Of a stretch of 64,000 bases of DNA, positions 17,588-25,488 are shown in pieces (positions within the stretch are counted from its first letter, which is position 1; each line of letters opens with the position of its first letter). The position numbers and the translations under genes were made by a program. The notes under the pieces were generated by a model. That model was not told the origin of the DNA. It searched no databases and saw nothing but the letters and a program-made list of their open reading frames with translations. Source of the DNA: Rhodospirillales bacterium (lineage in GTDB: Bacteria > Pseudomonadota > Alphaproteobacteria > SP197); assembly GCA_014323865.1 (NCBI GenBank), contig JACONG010000001.1, positions 19,928 to 83,927 of the forward strand. The letters run 5' to 3'.

Positions 17588-19074
17588 GCATCGAAGCGGC
17601 CCGCAGCGATGGCCTCCGCGACGGTGCCAAGCTCGTGAGTCATGCTGCGATCGCCGTCGAGCGGCGACACGATAGTCCGCACCGTGTCGCGGAACGCACA
17701 AGCGACATGAGCGGCTTGCGCGGGCGCACGCAGATCGAACGCCTCGGCCGCCGCGATCAGTTCGCAGGCCGCAGCCTGGCGCAGCAGGTCGACGGCATCG
17801 CGCGCCTGGCGCACGGCGAGAGTCGACATTGGCGCATGATCCTCGACGTTGTAGCCGGAGCTGTCCTGCAGGCTCGCCGGCGCACCGAGCATGTGAATCT
17901 CCTTGGACAGGGTCTCGGAGGTCAGCGACATCAGGCCGAGTCCGGCATGGGTCGTACCGTGGCGCGTCAGCGATTCCGGGAGATCGGTGAACCGATTCTG
18001 CAGCAGGCGCGAGACACGCTGTGCCACCATCGTGGAGGTCTGCGACATTGCCAGCGTCAGCGCATCGAAGGCGACCGCCATGGCCGGCGTGTGGAAGTTG
18101 CCGGTGGAGAGGATCTCCTCGTCGCGCTCCAGAACCACCGGGTTGTCCCCGGCACCGTTGAGTTCGACCGTAACATTGGGTTCGCAGAAGTCGATCGCCG
18201 CGCGCAGGCTACCATGGACATGGCTGACGCAGCGCAGGCTGATGGGATCCTGGACCCGGCGCGGCCCGCCCGCTTCGAACAACACCGTGCCCTCGAGCTT
18301 GTGCCGCAGGCTCTGCGCCGCGCGCGCCTGTCCCGGCGCCCCGCGCGCCATCACGACACGCGGATCGATCGGACTCGGGTTGGCGCGAAAGGCCTCGAAC
18401 GACAGAACGACGATGCCATCCATCAGATCGAGCAGATGCTCGATGTCGTGCAGGACAAGGGCACCCAAGCCTGCGGACACGGCATTGGCCGCACAAAGCG
18501 CGAGGCCCTCCTTCTCGAGTGGCTGAACGATATCGATACCGGCGCACATCATGGCCTCGGCACCATCGAACCACGCGCCATCGAGCTCGGCCCGACCGTC
18601 GCCGAACAGCGGCAGCGCCATGTTGGCACACAGCGCCAGATCCGAGGCGCCGACCGAACCGATCGACGGAATCCAAGGATGCACGCCGCCGTTCAACATG
18701 GCGCACAGCGTCTCCGCGATCAGCGGACGTGCGCCCGCTCCGCCGCGCGCCATGCTGCTGGCCCGTGTGAACATCGCCGCACGCACGGCATCGCGCGGCA
18801 GCGGTGCGCCGGCACCACAGGCCCGGGCCAGCACCATGACCCGGCTGAAGTTCTCGCGTTCTTCCTTGCTGACCTCATGAACCACACGGCCGCCCAGGCC
18901 ACGCGTCAGGCCGTAGACCGGCCTGTCCTCGGCGCTGAAGCGCTCGACCACCGCGCGCGAACGCGCCATCGCATCGCGCGCGACATCGGACAGAGCAACA
19001 GCTTCACCATCTCTTGATACCGCCACGACATCGGCGATTGCGGTGTCGCCACCACCAAGAAGGACCGTCGTCAT
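17566..19074 (-). CDS. Aromatic amino acid lyase (HAL/PAL) family protein with Ala-Ser-Asp at the MIO site
   Basis: A 502-residue homologue of histidine ammonia-lyase, of normal length. The catalytic loop tyrosine is in YGLTRGLGGRV, and further core elements include VELNGAGDNPVVL and GNFHTPAMAVAFDALTLAMS. Family members form the electrophilic MIO group from Ala-Ser-Gly; here residues 143-145 read Ala-Ser-Asp (GSVGASDLAL), as if the Gly of GASGDLAP were lost. Divergent bacterial members without the Gly may exist, so loss of activity is possible but unproven. No hut genes are nearby, arguing against canonical histidine degradation. It is followed by an overlapping hydrolase gene. Confidence 0.8.
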   Translation of the reverse strand: MTTVLLGGGDTAIADVVAVSRDGEAVALSDVARDAMARSRAVVERFSAEDRPVYGLTRGLGGRVVHEVSKEERENFSRVMVLARACGAGAPLPRDAVRAAMFTRASSMARGGAGARPLIAETLCAMLNGGVHPWIPSIGSVGASDLALCANMALPLFGDGRAELDGAWFDGAEAMMCAGIDIVQPLEKEGLALCAANAVSAGLGALVLHDIEHLLDLMDGIVVLSFEAFRANPSPIDPRVVMARGAPGQARAAQSLRHKLEGTVLFEAGGPRRVQDPISLRCVSHVHGSLRAAIDFCEPNVTVELNGAGDNPVVLERDEEILSTGNFHTPAMAVAFDALTLAMSQTSTMVAQRVSRLLQNRFTDLPESLTRHGTTHAGLGLMSLTSETLSKEIHMLGAPASLQDSSGYNVEDHAPMSTLAVRQARDAVDLLRQAAACELIAAAEAFDLRAPAQAAHVACAFRDTVRTIVSPLDGDRSMTHELGTVAEAIAAGRFDACLAAEG

Positions 19075-19375
19075 GCCGTTCCTTTCAACAATCCGATCCG
19101 AGCGTTACGGACACAGCCTCATGCAAAAAATGCAACCTCGACGACAACGAAGCAAGGGGATCGTCAGATTGCGGCGCCTGTGAGCCCGACACTATTTGCC
19201 CCCAACCAAACCCGATGCATGGTCCCCGCCGATGGCGTATGCCACGGCTTCCTCCGAGGTTAATCCGATGGTGAGCACGACTCTTGCATCGGCCTGCCCG
19301 GACGGGCTTGCATGCCGACGTTGTCGTCCCACGATGGGACATTGAGCGCCCGATTTGCGAAGGAAGGGTCTTGCC

Positions 19376-19650
19376 ATGCGCAAGGTTCTGATCGGACCGG
19401 GTGTCGTCATCGTTCTGCTGGTAGCGGTCGCCGTCGCGCTGCCGTTTTTCATTCCTGTCGATTGAGTCAAGGAGCAGGCCGAAGCCCGCCCCACCGATGC
19501 AACAGGCTGTCAGCTCTCGATCTTCCCGAACATCCGGATCGAGGCCAACAACATCAGCCTGGCCGGCGGCGATGTCGATGCCGGCGGCCTGCTCGACGGG
19601 TCTGGGCGGCGACGCTGCAGACGCACTCAGGAGCCTGTTCGACTGAACCG
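19376..19650 (+). pseudogene. AsmA-family protein, broken by a stop codon and internal deletions
   Basis: From the ATG at 19376 the frame encodes MRKVLIGPGVVIVLLVAVAV, then ALPFFIPVD, the typical AsmA signal-anchor, and meets a TGA at 19463-19465. Past the stop the same frame continues VKEQAEARPTDATG, then jumps to LSIFPNIRIEANNISLA, another AsmA N-terminal element. It ends in a C-terminal-like LLDG that continues, in another frame, as LGGDAADALRSLFD, resembling AsmA C-termini. AsmA proteins usually exceed 600 residues, so nearly all of the gene is gone while both ends survive. Confidence 0.7.
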
Positions 19651-19668
19651 ACGAGGCGGCTGCTCGGG

Positions 19669-20553
19669 TCAACCCCGGGCGGTTGCCTCGCTCGTTTCCA
19701 GCCAGCCGATCCAGGCGTCGTAGTCGGACCCGAAATCCTCTCCCGTGAGTGCCCTGAGAGACCAGGACGAGAACCAGCGGACATCGCCCGAATCGTCGTT
19801 AAGCGCCTCGATCAGCTCGGGTATGGCACTGACATCACCAATCCGTCCGAGCGACCAGGCAGCTTCCCAGCGAACACGTTCGTGGTCGTCATGGAGGGCT
19901 TCGATCAGGTCAGGCACGGCGATGGGGTCACCGATGTTGCCGAGCGCCGCTGCCACCGCGTAGCGGATCGCCGGCTCGTCCTCATGGAGCGATGGCATGA
20001 TGCTCTCGACGCCCCAGGCCTCCGCCATTGCATGACAGATTTGCTCCAGAAACCCGCCCGGCTGCTCCAGCGCGATCCGGAAGGGGGCGTTGGCAGGGTC
20101 GTCGTAGCCGAGGTTCAGGGTGATGTCGAACGGACGCTGAATGGTGGCAGCGAAACTGCGTGCGGCCACGCTCCCGTCTGTTGCGACAATCGTGATCTCA
20201 CCTGCAAGATTGGCACCGGTGTAAAGATAGGCCCTGCCGGGTTCCAGATAGATTCCGCCGATCGCCTGTCCCCGGACCTCGACCTGGATCGTCGATTCAG
20301 CGTCGCCGTCACCGGGCAGAAGAGGTTCGATGTCGGCGGCAAAGAGCATATCTTCGATATGCTCGACCACGGGCAACTCGTGGCCCTCGATCTCGTCGTA
20401 CTCCATCAGCGAAGGCTTGCGGAACTCGTAGCGCTGGTCGACATTGATCAGGACGCTTTCGGGCATCACCTGCGCCCGGGACAAGCCCGTTGTCGACATG
20501 ACAAGTGCCGCAGCCAGGACAGGCGTCAGACGTGCGAGGGAACGGGCATTCAT
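19669..20553 (-). CDS. Exported HEAT-repeat protein
   Basis: A 294-residue protein with an N-terminal signal peptide (MNARSLARLTPVLAAALVMS, cleavage probably after SRA). A beta-rich central part of unknown type is followed by C-terminal HEAT/PBS-lyase-like repeats: IRYAVAAALGNIGD, VRWEAAWSLGRIGD and VRWFSSWSLRALTG, about 31 residues apart. Such repeats usually form protein-binding solenoids. The ATG at 20553 is chosen because it starts the signal peptide; the frame stays open 49 codons upstream. It shares orientation with the Sel1 gene 79 bp upstream. Confidence 0.75.
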   Translation of the reverse strand: MNARSLARLTPVLAAALVMSTTGLSRAQVMPESVLINVDQRYEFRKPSLMEYDEIEGHELPVVEHIEDMLFAADIEPLLPGDGDAESTIQVEVRGQAIGGIYLEPGRAYLYTGANLAGEITIVATDGSVAARSFAATIQRPFDITLNLGYDDPANAPFRIALEQPGGFLEQICHAMAEAWGVESIMPSLHEDEPAIRYAVAAALGNIGDPIAVPDLIEALHDDHERVRWEAAWSLGRIGDVSAIPELIEALNDDSGDVRWFSSWSLRALTGEDFGSDYDAWIGWLETSEATARG

Positions 20554-20632
20554 GCTCCCAGCATAAACCGTCCGTGCCAGGAAATCGCCCGCCTGCCGCC
20601 GATTTGAAGACGGCCGGTCGAATCCGCCTCGC

Positions 20633-21220
20633 CTATTGGCCCCGGGACGTCGCCAGCCAGTCTTCGAAGGCCTGCTGCGCGGCCGCACGCTGGTCGTCAC
20701 TCATCGCCTGGCTCAGCGCGGCAAGGTTGGCGGCGGCAATCGGATCACCGGCCCGGGCCGCCAGGCTGAACCAGCGATAGGCGCTCTCGGGATCGGCTGG
20801 CTCGCTGCTGGCCAGGATGTATCCCAGAATGGACATCGCGTCGGTCGATCCGGCGTCAGCCGCGTCCAGAAGATAGCGGCGGGCCAGATCGGGGTCAGCC
20901 GCCCCGCCCCTGCCCTCAAGCAGCATCATGGCGAGCCTGACCTGCGCCATGGCATGGCCCTGCTCTGCGGCCTCGGTGTACCAGTGCCGCGCTTCGGCCG
21001 GTGCGGCGGCGGCGTGGACCCCGCTCTCGAGCGCATAAGCGAGAAGGAACTGCGCCTCCGCATTGCCCGCGGCAGCTTCCTCGCGATACCACGCCATCGC
21101 TTCGCCGTAGGTCTCCGGCACCTCACCGGCGGACGACGGCGAGGCAAACGCCACCATGAGCGCACAGGCAACAGCCGCGAGAGCGCGACAAGTGAAACTG
21201 TCGATCGGTTTCGACATCAT
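20633..21220 (-). CDS. Exported Sel1-repeat protein
   Basis: A 195-residue protein beginning MMSKPIDSFTCRALAAVACA, a signal peptide that probably ends at SSAGE. Four Sel1-like TPR repeats follow, for example MAWYREEAAAGNAEAQFLLA, ARHWYTEAAEQGHAMAQVRL, and YRWFSLAARAGDPIAAANLA, at about 36-residue spacing. Sel1 proteins act as periplasmic adaptor solenoids. The downstream partner may be the HEAT-repeat protein on the same strand; this is inferred from position only. ATG codons at 21220 and 21217 are both possible. Confidence 0.8.
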   Translation of the reverse strand: MMSKPIDSFTCRALAAVACALMVAFASPSSAGEVPETYGEAMAWYREEAAAGNAEAQFLLAYALESGVHAAAAPAEARHWYTEAAEQGHAMAQVRLAMMLLEGRGGAADPDLARRYLLDAADAGSTDAMSILGYILASSEPADPESAYRWFSLAARAGDPIAAANLAALSQAMSDDQRAAAQQAFEDWLATSRGQ

Positions 21221-21393
21221 CAATCCGAAACGATGAACCCCCAGAATGACCGCTCCGGCGGCAGCCCGCCCGGCTTCCTGTCGAACGGTCGCGCGCACCC
21301 TAGAACAAGTCGATGGGTAACGGAATTGCGCCGATCCCGTGACAACACGACAACACGGGATGTTTGTGGGATTTCTGGGGGATTTCTGGGGGA
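21221..21393. other. Spacer between the Sel1 gene and meaB, with a 12-bp tandem repeat
   Basis: No gene is seen. Just after the meaB stop (on its strand) the 12-bp unit GGGATTTCTGGG is repeated in tandem (about 21367-21390). It is one of several short tandem duplications found at gene ends in this window. Confidence 0.4.
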
Positions 21394-22332
21394 TCAGATC
21401 GACAGCTCTGCGATCAGGGCGCGGGCGGCTTCATCCAGGCTCATCTCGCCCGACCGCATCGCGGCCGTCAGGGCATCGAGATGTCTGCTGCCGCCGATCG
21501 CCTCGGCCACAAGGGCTGCGGCACGACCGGAGAGCTGGTGCCTGAGGCGGCGTTCGGCCCCTGACGCGCGAACCCCGTCGGCGCGCCCGGCACGATCGGC
21601 GATTCCATCGGCAAGCCCGCCGATGCCCTCACGCCGCACCGCCGATGTCCGCAGAATATCGGGCGTCTCGGCGCCTCTGCAGGATGCCGCGCTGCGCAGA
21701 GCCGCCTCGGTCGCACCGGCCTGTGGCAGGTCCGCCTTGTTGACGACGATGATGTCGGCAATCTCGAGAAGACCCGCCTTGGCGGCCTGAACATCGTCAC
21801 CGGCGCCAGGCGTCCAGACCACGACACGGACATCGGCGAGGTCGGTGACCTCAACTTCGGACTGCCCCACGCCTACGGTTTCGACAACAACGACATCACG
21901 CCCGGACGCGTCCATCACGTTGACCACGGCACAGGCCGAAGGGGCCAGACCGCCCAGATGGCCACGCGATGCGATGCTGCGGACGAAAACATCGCGGTCC
22001 CCGGCATGGCTCAGCATGCGAATCCTGTCGCCGAGCAATGCCCCGCCGGTGAGCGGACTGGAAGGATCGACCGCCAGAACGCCGACCGACAGATCCCTTC
22101 GGCGCAGCTCCTCGACATAGGCAGCGACCAGGGTCGACTTGCCGGCACCGGGCGCACCGGTGAACCCCACGACCATTGCCCTGCCCGCCAGACCGTGTGC
22201 TGCCTGAACAATCGCCGGTGCGTCAGGCCCGTCGTTCTCGACAGCCGTGATGGCACGCGCGAGATCGGCCCTCTGGCCCCGCGAGAGCGCGTCGCTCCAG
22301 CGGGTCACGTGATCGGTCGGGGGTGTGGTCAT
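21394..22332 (-). CDS. meaB: Methylmalonyl-CoA mutase-associated G3E GTPase MeaB/ArgK
   Basis: A 312-residue G-protein chaperone that loads and protects adenosylcobalamin in methylmalonyl-CoA (or related) mutases. Walker A is GFTGAPGAGKSTL (about residues 57-69), followed by GVLAVDPSSPLTGGALLGDR. The switch region is VVVVETVGVGQSEVEVTDL and the base-recognition motif is VVNKADL. The ATG at 22332 gives the usual N-terminus; the frame is open 88 codons further, which I regard as chance. The mutase itself is not in the window. Confidence 0.9.
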   Translation of the reverse strand: MTTPPTDHVTRWSDALSRGQRADLARAITAVENDGPDAPAIVQAAHGLAGRAMVVGFTGAPGAGKSTLVAAYVEELRRRDLSVGVLAVDPSSPLTGGALLGDRIRMLSHAGDRDVFVRSIASRGHLGGLAPSACAVVNVMDASGRDVVVVETVGVGQSEVEVTDLADVRVVVWTPGAGDDVQAAKAGLLEIADIIVVNKADLPQAGATEAALRSAASCRGAETPDILRTSAVRREGIGGLADGIADRAGRADGVRASGAERRLRHQLSGRAAALVAEAIGGSRHLDALTAAMRSGEMSLDEAARALIAELSI

Positions 22333-22418
22333 GGCGGGCGCGGAGCATAGCGACGTCGGAGACGGCAGCAAGCGGACACGGCTTGATCGGTCGGGACGAA
22401 CGAAGCACCATCGCCGCC

Positions 22419-23525
22419 GTGCGCACGACCAATCTCCTTGAGCTTCAACGACTGAGCGGCCAGGACAACGGTTTTCCGCCGGTTGAAGAGGTATCGCTGA
22501 GCTTTGCGCCGGGGCAATCCCATTTTCTGATGGGCACATCCGACAGCGGGAGTGGAAGTCTGTTGCGCCTGATCGCGGGCTTCGGCACCGCCGCATCGGG
22601 CCATGTGCTCTACAACGGCCACGATCTCAGCGGCATTCCACCACGACGGCGGCCGTTTACACTTCTGACGGCGCGTGATGCGCTGTTTCCGCACATGACG
22701 GTCAGCAGGAACGTGTCCTACGGGCTCAACACGCGCGATCTGGAGCGCAGCGAACTGGACCATCGAATCGAGTCCGTTCTGCATCTCGCCGGCATCGACG
22801 GCCGCGGCGACGCGATGCCGGACGACCTGACGGCAGGCGAACGACAACAGGTTGCGCTCGCCCGGGCACTCGCCGTGGAACCGCTCGTTCTGCTGATGGA
22901 CGAGGCGCTCAGCTACGTCGATCCCGCGGCAGTTGGACGCATCATGACCGGCCTGCGATCCCTCCGGAAAGATGTCGGTTTCACCCTGATCACGGCGACG
23001 GCGGACGGTGCCCTTGCGATGGCTTTCGCCGATCGTATCGTTGTCATGCGTGAGGGCCGGATCGTCGAGCAGGGTTCGCCGCGCATGCTGTACGATTCGC
23101 CGCGCAGCGCCCTGACCGCACGCCTGACCGGTCCCGCCAACCTGATTCCCGGTCATGTCCTGCGCGATCTGCCGCGCCACGACGTGAGCAAGCAGACTCG
23201 GGACGCCGCAAAGGCCGGTGACCGTCGTGCACTGCTGGTGCGGCCGGACACGCTTGACCTGCATCTTGTCCAGCCCGACGCCCCGGCGATCGTGGGACAT
23301 GTCGCAAGCCTGGCCTATTCGCCCGCAGGGATGGCCGCTCACATCCGCATCGACGGCATGCCCGAAACACTGATCGCCCGCGTCGACACACCAAGGCTTG
23401 ATCCCGATGACTTGCCCGAAGGGCGCCGGGTGTGGTGTACGTGGGCGGACGAGTTGGCACGCGTGGTGCCGCTCGATCCGGAAATTGATCTGGAAACGGG
23501 GCCGGCGACGGCTGCAAACAACTGA
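22419..23525 (+). CDS. PotA-like ABC ATPase lacking catalytic motifs
   Basis: A 368-residue protein with the overall plan of spermidine/iron-type import ATPases (nucleotide-binding domain plus C-terminal TOBE-like part), but with key residues changed. Walker A reads GTSDSGSGS (residues 39-47), with Ser45 where the Lys belongs. The Q-loop Gln is Ala85 (LLTARDALFPHMTV). The signature is LTAGERQQ rather than LSGGQ, and the H-loop histidine is replaced (TATADGALAMAFADRI). Walker B LVLLMDEALSYVD keeps Glu. It should not hydrolyse ATP. The GTG at 22419 is the probable start. It is divergent from meaB; no permease or binding protein lies nearby. Confidence 0.7.
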   Translation: MRTTNLLELQRLSGQDNGFPPVEEVSLSFAPGQSHFLMGTSDSGSGSLLRLIAGFGTAASGHVLYNGHDLSGIPPRRRPFTLLTARDALFPHMTVSRNVSYGLNTRDLERSELDHRIESVLHLAGIDGRGDAMPDDLTAGERQQVALARALAVEPLVLLMDEALSYVDPAAVGRIMTGLRSLRKDVGFTLITATADGALAMAFADRIVVMREGRIVEQGSPRMLYDSPRSALTARLTGPANLIPGHVLRDLPRHDVSKQTRDAAKAGDRRALLVRPDTLDLHLVQPDAPAIVGHVASLAYSPAGMAAHIRIDGMPETLIARVDTPRLDPDDLPEGRRVWCTWADELARVVPLDPEIDLETGPATAANN

Positions 23526-23537
23526 CGGGGCTTCGTG

Positions 23538-24830
23538 ATGCGTGACGGCAAGACTATTGCCTTCTTTCCCGAGGGGGCTTTCGGGCCCGCGCTGAATTCC
23601 GTGGGCATCGCCCAGGTCTGTCGCGAGATGGGCCACAACCCGGTGTTCATCGCCGACCGGGGTTTCGGTGGCGTGTTCGAGGGCTACGGCTTCGAAGAGC
23701 ATCTGATCTCGATGTCCGAGCCCATGGAGCCCGAAGCCATGGCGCGTTACTGGGTCGACTTCATCAACGGCCAGATCCCGAACTTCCGGACCCCGCCGAT
23801 CGAGCAGGTCTCGACCTACATCAAGGCCTGCTGGGAGGCGATCATCGATACGGCGCTGTGGGCCGAGAAGGATCTCCCGGCGACGCTCGACAAGATCAAG
23901 CCCGATCTGATCTGCGTCGACAACGTGGTCCTGTTCCCGGCCACCAAGCGCTACGGCGTGCCCTGGGTCCGCATCATCTCGTGCAGCGAGAACGAGATCG
24001 AGGATCCCGACATTCCGCCCCATCTTTCCGGCTGCCGCGAGAATGACCACGCCTGTTTCGCCACCTATCGCGAAACATTCGATCGCGAGATCGGGCCGAT
24101 CCATGCCCGGTTCAACGCGTTCCTGAAGGCGTGCGGCGAGGAACCCTACCCGCTCGGCCAGTTCTTCGAGGCCTCGCCCTATCTCAACCTGCTGCACTAT
24201 CCGAAGCCGCTGGCGTTCAACCGGCGTCATCCCCTCGACCCCGAGACGTTCGTCTATCTCGAAGGCTGCATCCGCAAGGAGAAGCCCTACGAGCTGCCAC
24301 AGTTCAAGGCGCACAATGACAAGCCCCTGCTCTACGTCAGCTTCGGCAGCCTCGGGTCGGGCGACACCGACCTGATGAAGCGCCTGATGGCCGCGCTCGG
24401 CAACCTGTCCTGCCGCGTTCTGGTCAATGTCGGCGACTACGGCGATGCCTATGACAACATCCCCGACAATTGCCATGTCGAGAGCTGGTACCCGCAGCCA
24501 AGCGTGATCGAACAGGTCGACGCGGTGATCCATCATGGCGGCAACAACAGCTTCAACGAATGTCTCTATTTCGGGAAGCCGGCGCTGATCATGCCCTACT
24601 GCTGGGACGGCCACGACAACGCCACCCATATCGACGAACGCGGCTACGGCATTGCCCAGGAGCGCTACGTCTGGACCGACGCCGATATCGCCGGTCACGT
24701 CGAGCGCATGATGACCGATGCGGACATGAAGGCCCGCCTCGAGGCCTTGAGCAGGCACATGCAGGCGGAGAACGGCACACGCAAGGGCGCCGAAGCGCTC
24801 GACGCTCTGCTGAAGAAGACTTCCCTATGA
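23538..24830 (+). CDS. UDP-glycosyltransferase-like protein (GT1/MGT type)
   Basis: A 430-residue GT-B fold enzyme resembling macrolide/UDP-glucuronosyl-type glycosyltransferases. The acceptor-side N-terminal domain begins TIAFFPEGAFGPALNSVG. The donor-side domain carries LLYVSFGSLGSGD and the nucleotide-sugar signature VDAVIHHGGNNSFNECLYFG, then PALIMPYCWDGHDNA. It probably transfers a sugar to a small lipophilic acceptor; neither donor nor acceptor can be named. ATG at 23538 follows a GTG three bases before. Its stop overlaps the cupin start (ATGA), so the two are coupled, and it lies 12 bp after the dead ABC ATPase. Confidence 0.8.
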   Translation: MRDGKTIAFFPEGAFGPALNSVGIAQVCREMGHNPVFIADRGFGGVFEGYGFEEHLISMSEPMEPEAMARYWVDFINGQIPNFRTPPIEQVSTYIKACWEAIIDTALWAEKDLPATLDKIKPDLICVDNVVLFPATKRYGVPWVRIISCSENEIEDPDIPPHLSGCRENDHACFATYRETFDREIGPIHARFNAFLKACGEEPYPLGQFFEASPYLNLLHYPKPLAFNRRHPLDPETFVYLEGCIRKEKPYELPQFKAHNDKPLLYVSFGSLGSGDTDLMKRLMAALGNLSCRVLVNVGDYGDAYDNIPDNCHVESWYPQPSVIEQVDAVIHHGGNNSFNECLYFGKPALIMPYCWDGHDNATHIDERGYGIAQERYVWTDADIAGHVERMMTDADMKARLEALSRHMQAENGTRKGAEALDALLKKTSL

Positions 24831-25189
24831 GCGCGCCCACGGTTTCCCTCTTCAAGGCAGCGGCCACGCTTGCCGATCAGGCGCTGGCCGACTGGGGTCC
24901 GGTCCCTGAACCATCAGGCGACACTGTGTCCCACACCTCGGGGCGCACGCTGATCGGCGGCGGCGGAACCTTCCCGGAGGCAGGCTACTGGCGCTGTACG
25001 CCCGGAACATGGCGTTGCGAGGTGGGACGAGCCGAGTTCTGCCAGTTTCTTGAGGGCGAATGCATCTACACGAGCGACAGCGGCGAGGTAATCGAGATCA
25101 GAGGCGGCGACACAGCCTGGTTTCCGGCCGGCTGGAACGGCCGCTGCGAGGTGCGGCAGACAGTCGCGAAAACATACGTCATCCTGTGA
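24827..25189 (+). CDS. Cupin domain protein (DUF861/Cupin_3 type)
   Basis: A 120-residue single-domain cupin. The pattern GYWRCTPGTWRCEVGRAEFC, then QFLEGECIYTSDSGEVIEIR and GDTAWFPAGWNG, is that of the Cupin_3 family, which has ureidoglycine aminohydrolase-related members. Catalytic histidines are not obvious, so it may bind rather than convert a ligand. The start ATG overlaps the glycosyltransferase stop (ATGA), implying coupled expression and perhaps a shared pathway. Confidence 0.75.
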   Translation: MSAPTVSLFKAAATLADQALADWGPVPEPSGDTVSHTSGRTLIGGGGTFPEAGYWRCTPGTWRCEVGRAEFCQFLEGECIYTSDSGEVIEIRGGDTAWFPAGWNGRCEVRQTVAKTYVIL

Positions 25190-25488
25190 AGCCGATCACG
25201 GCGCGGCGGCGACGGGCGACCTGAATCGGAACGGTCCTGTGCCGGACCGGCACGCGGGTTCCCGATGAGCGGGGGACCAAAGGCAATGGCCCCGTGTCAT
25301 GCCAGTCACCGGAATCGACGGGCCCATGTCTTTGTCAGGCCAGATTCCCCGGATCGATAATCGATAGATAAAGGTATCAACCGTCACACAGACATGTCCC
25401 TTTGCTTGTGACACGTTAACCTCACGTTCATGGACTGCCACCGGATACTTCTATCGGAAACGGCTTCCGGCTGATCAGGGAGACTGCC
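25190..25488. other. Intergenic region upstream of the exported protein gene
   Basis: About 300 bp without a gene I can support. It has an AT-richer core around 25355-25385 (CGATAATCGATAGATAAAGG) that could hold the promoter for the gene at 25489, and a purine-rich ribosome site (CAGGGAG) shortly before its ATG. Confidence 0.35.

Noticed and set aside
22329..24758. Minus-strand frame of about 800 codons opposite the ABC-like and glycosyltransferase genes
   Set aside because: Antisense shadow; no motif, while the plus-strand proteins show family signatures.
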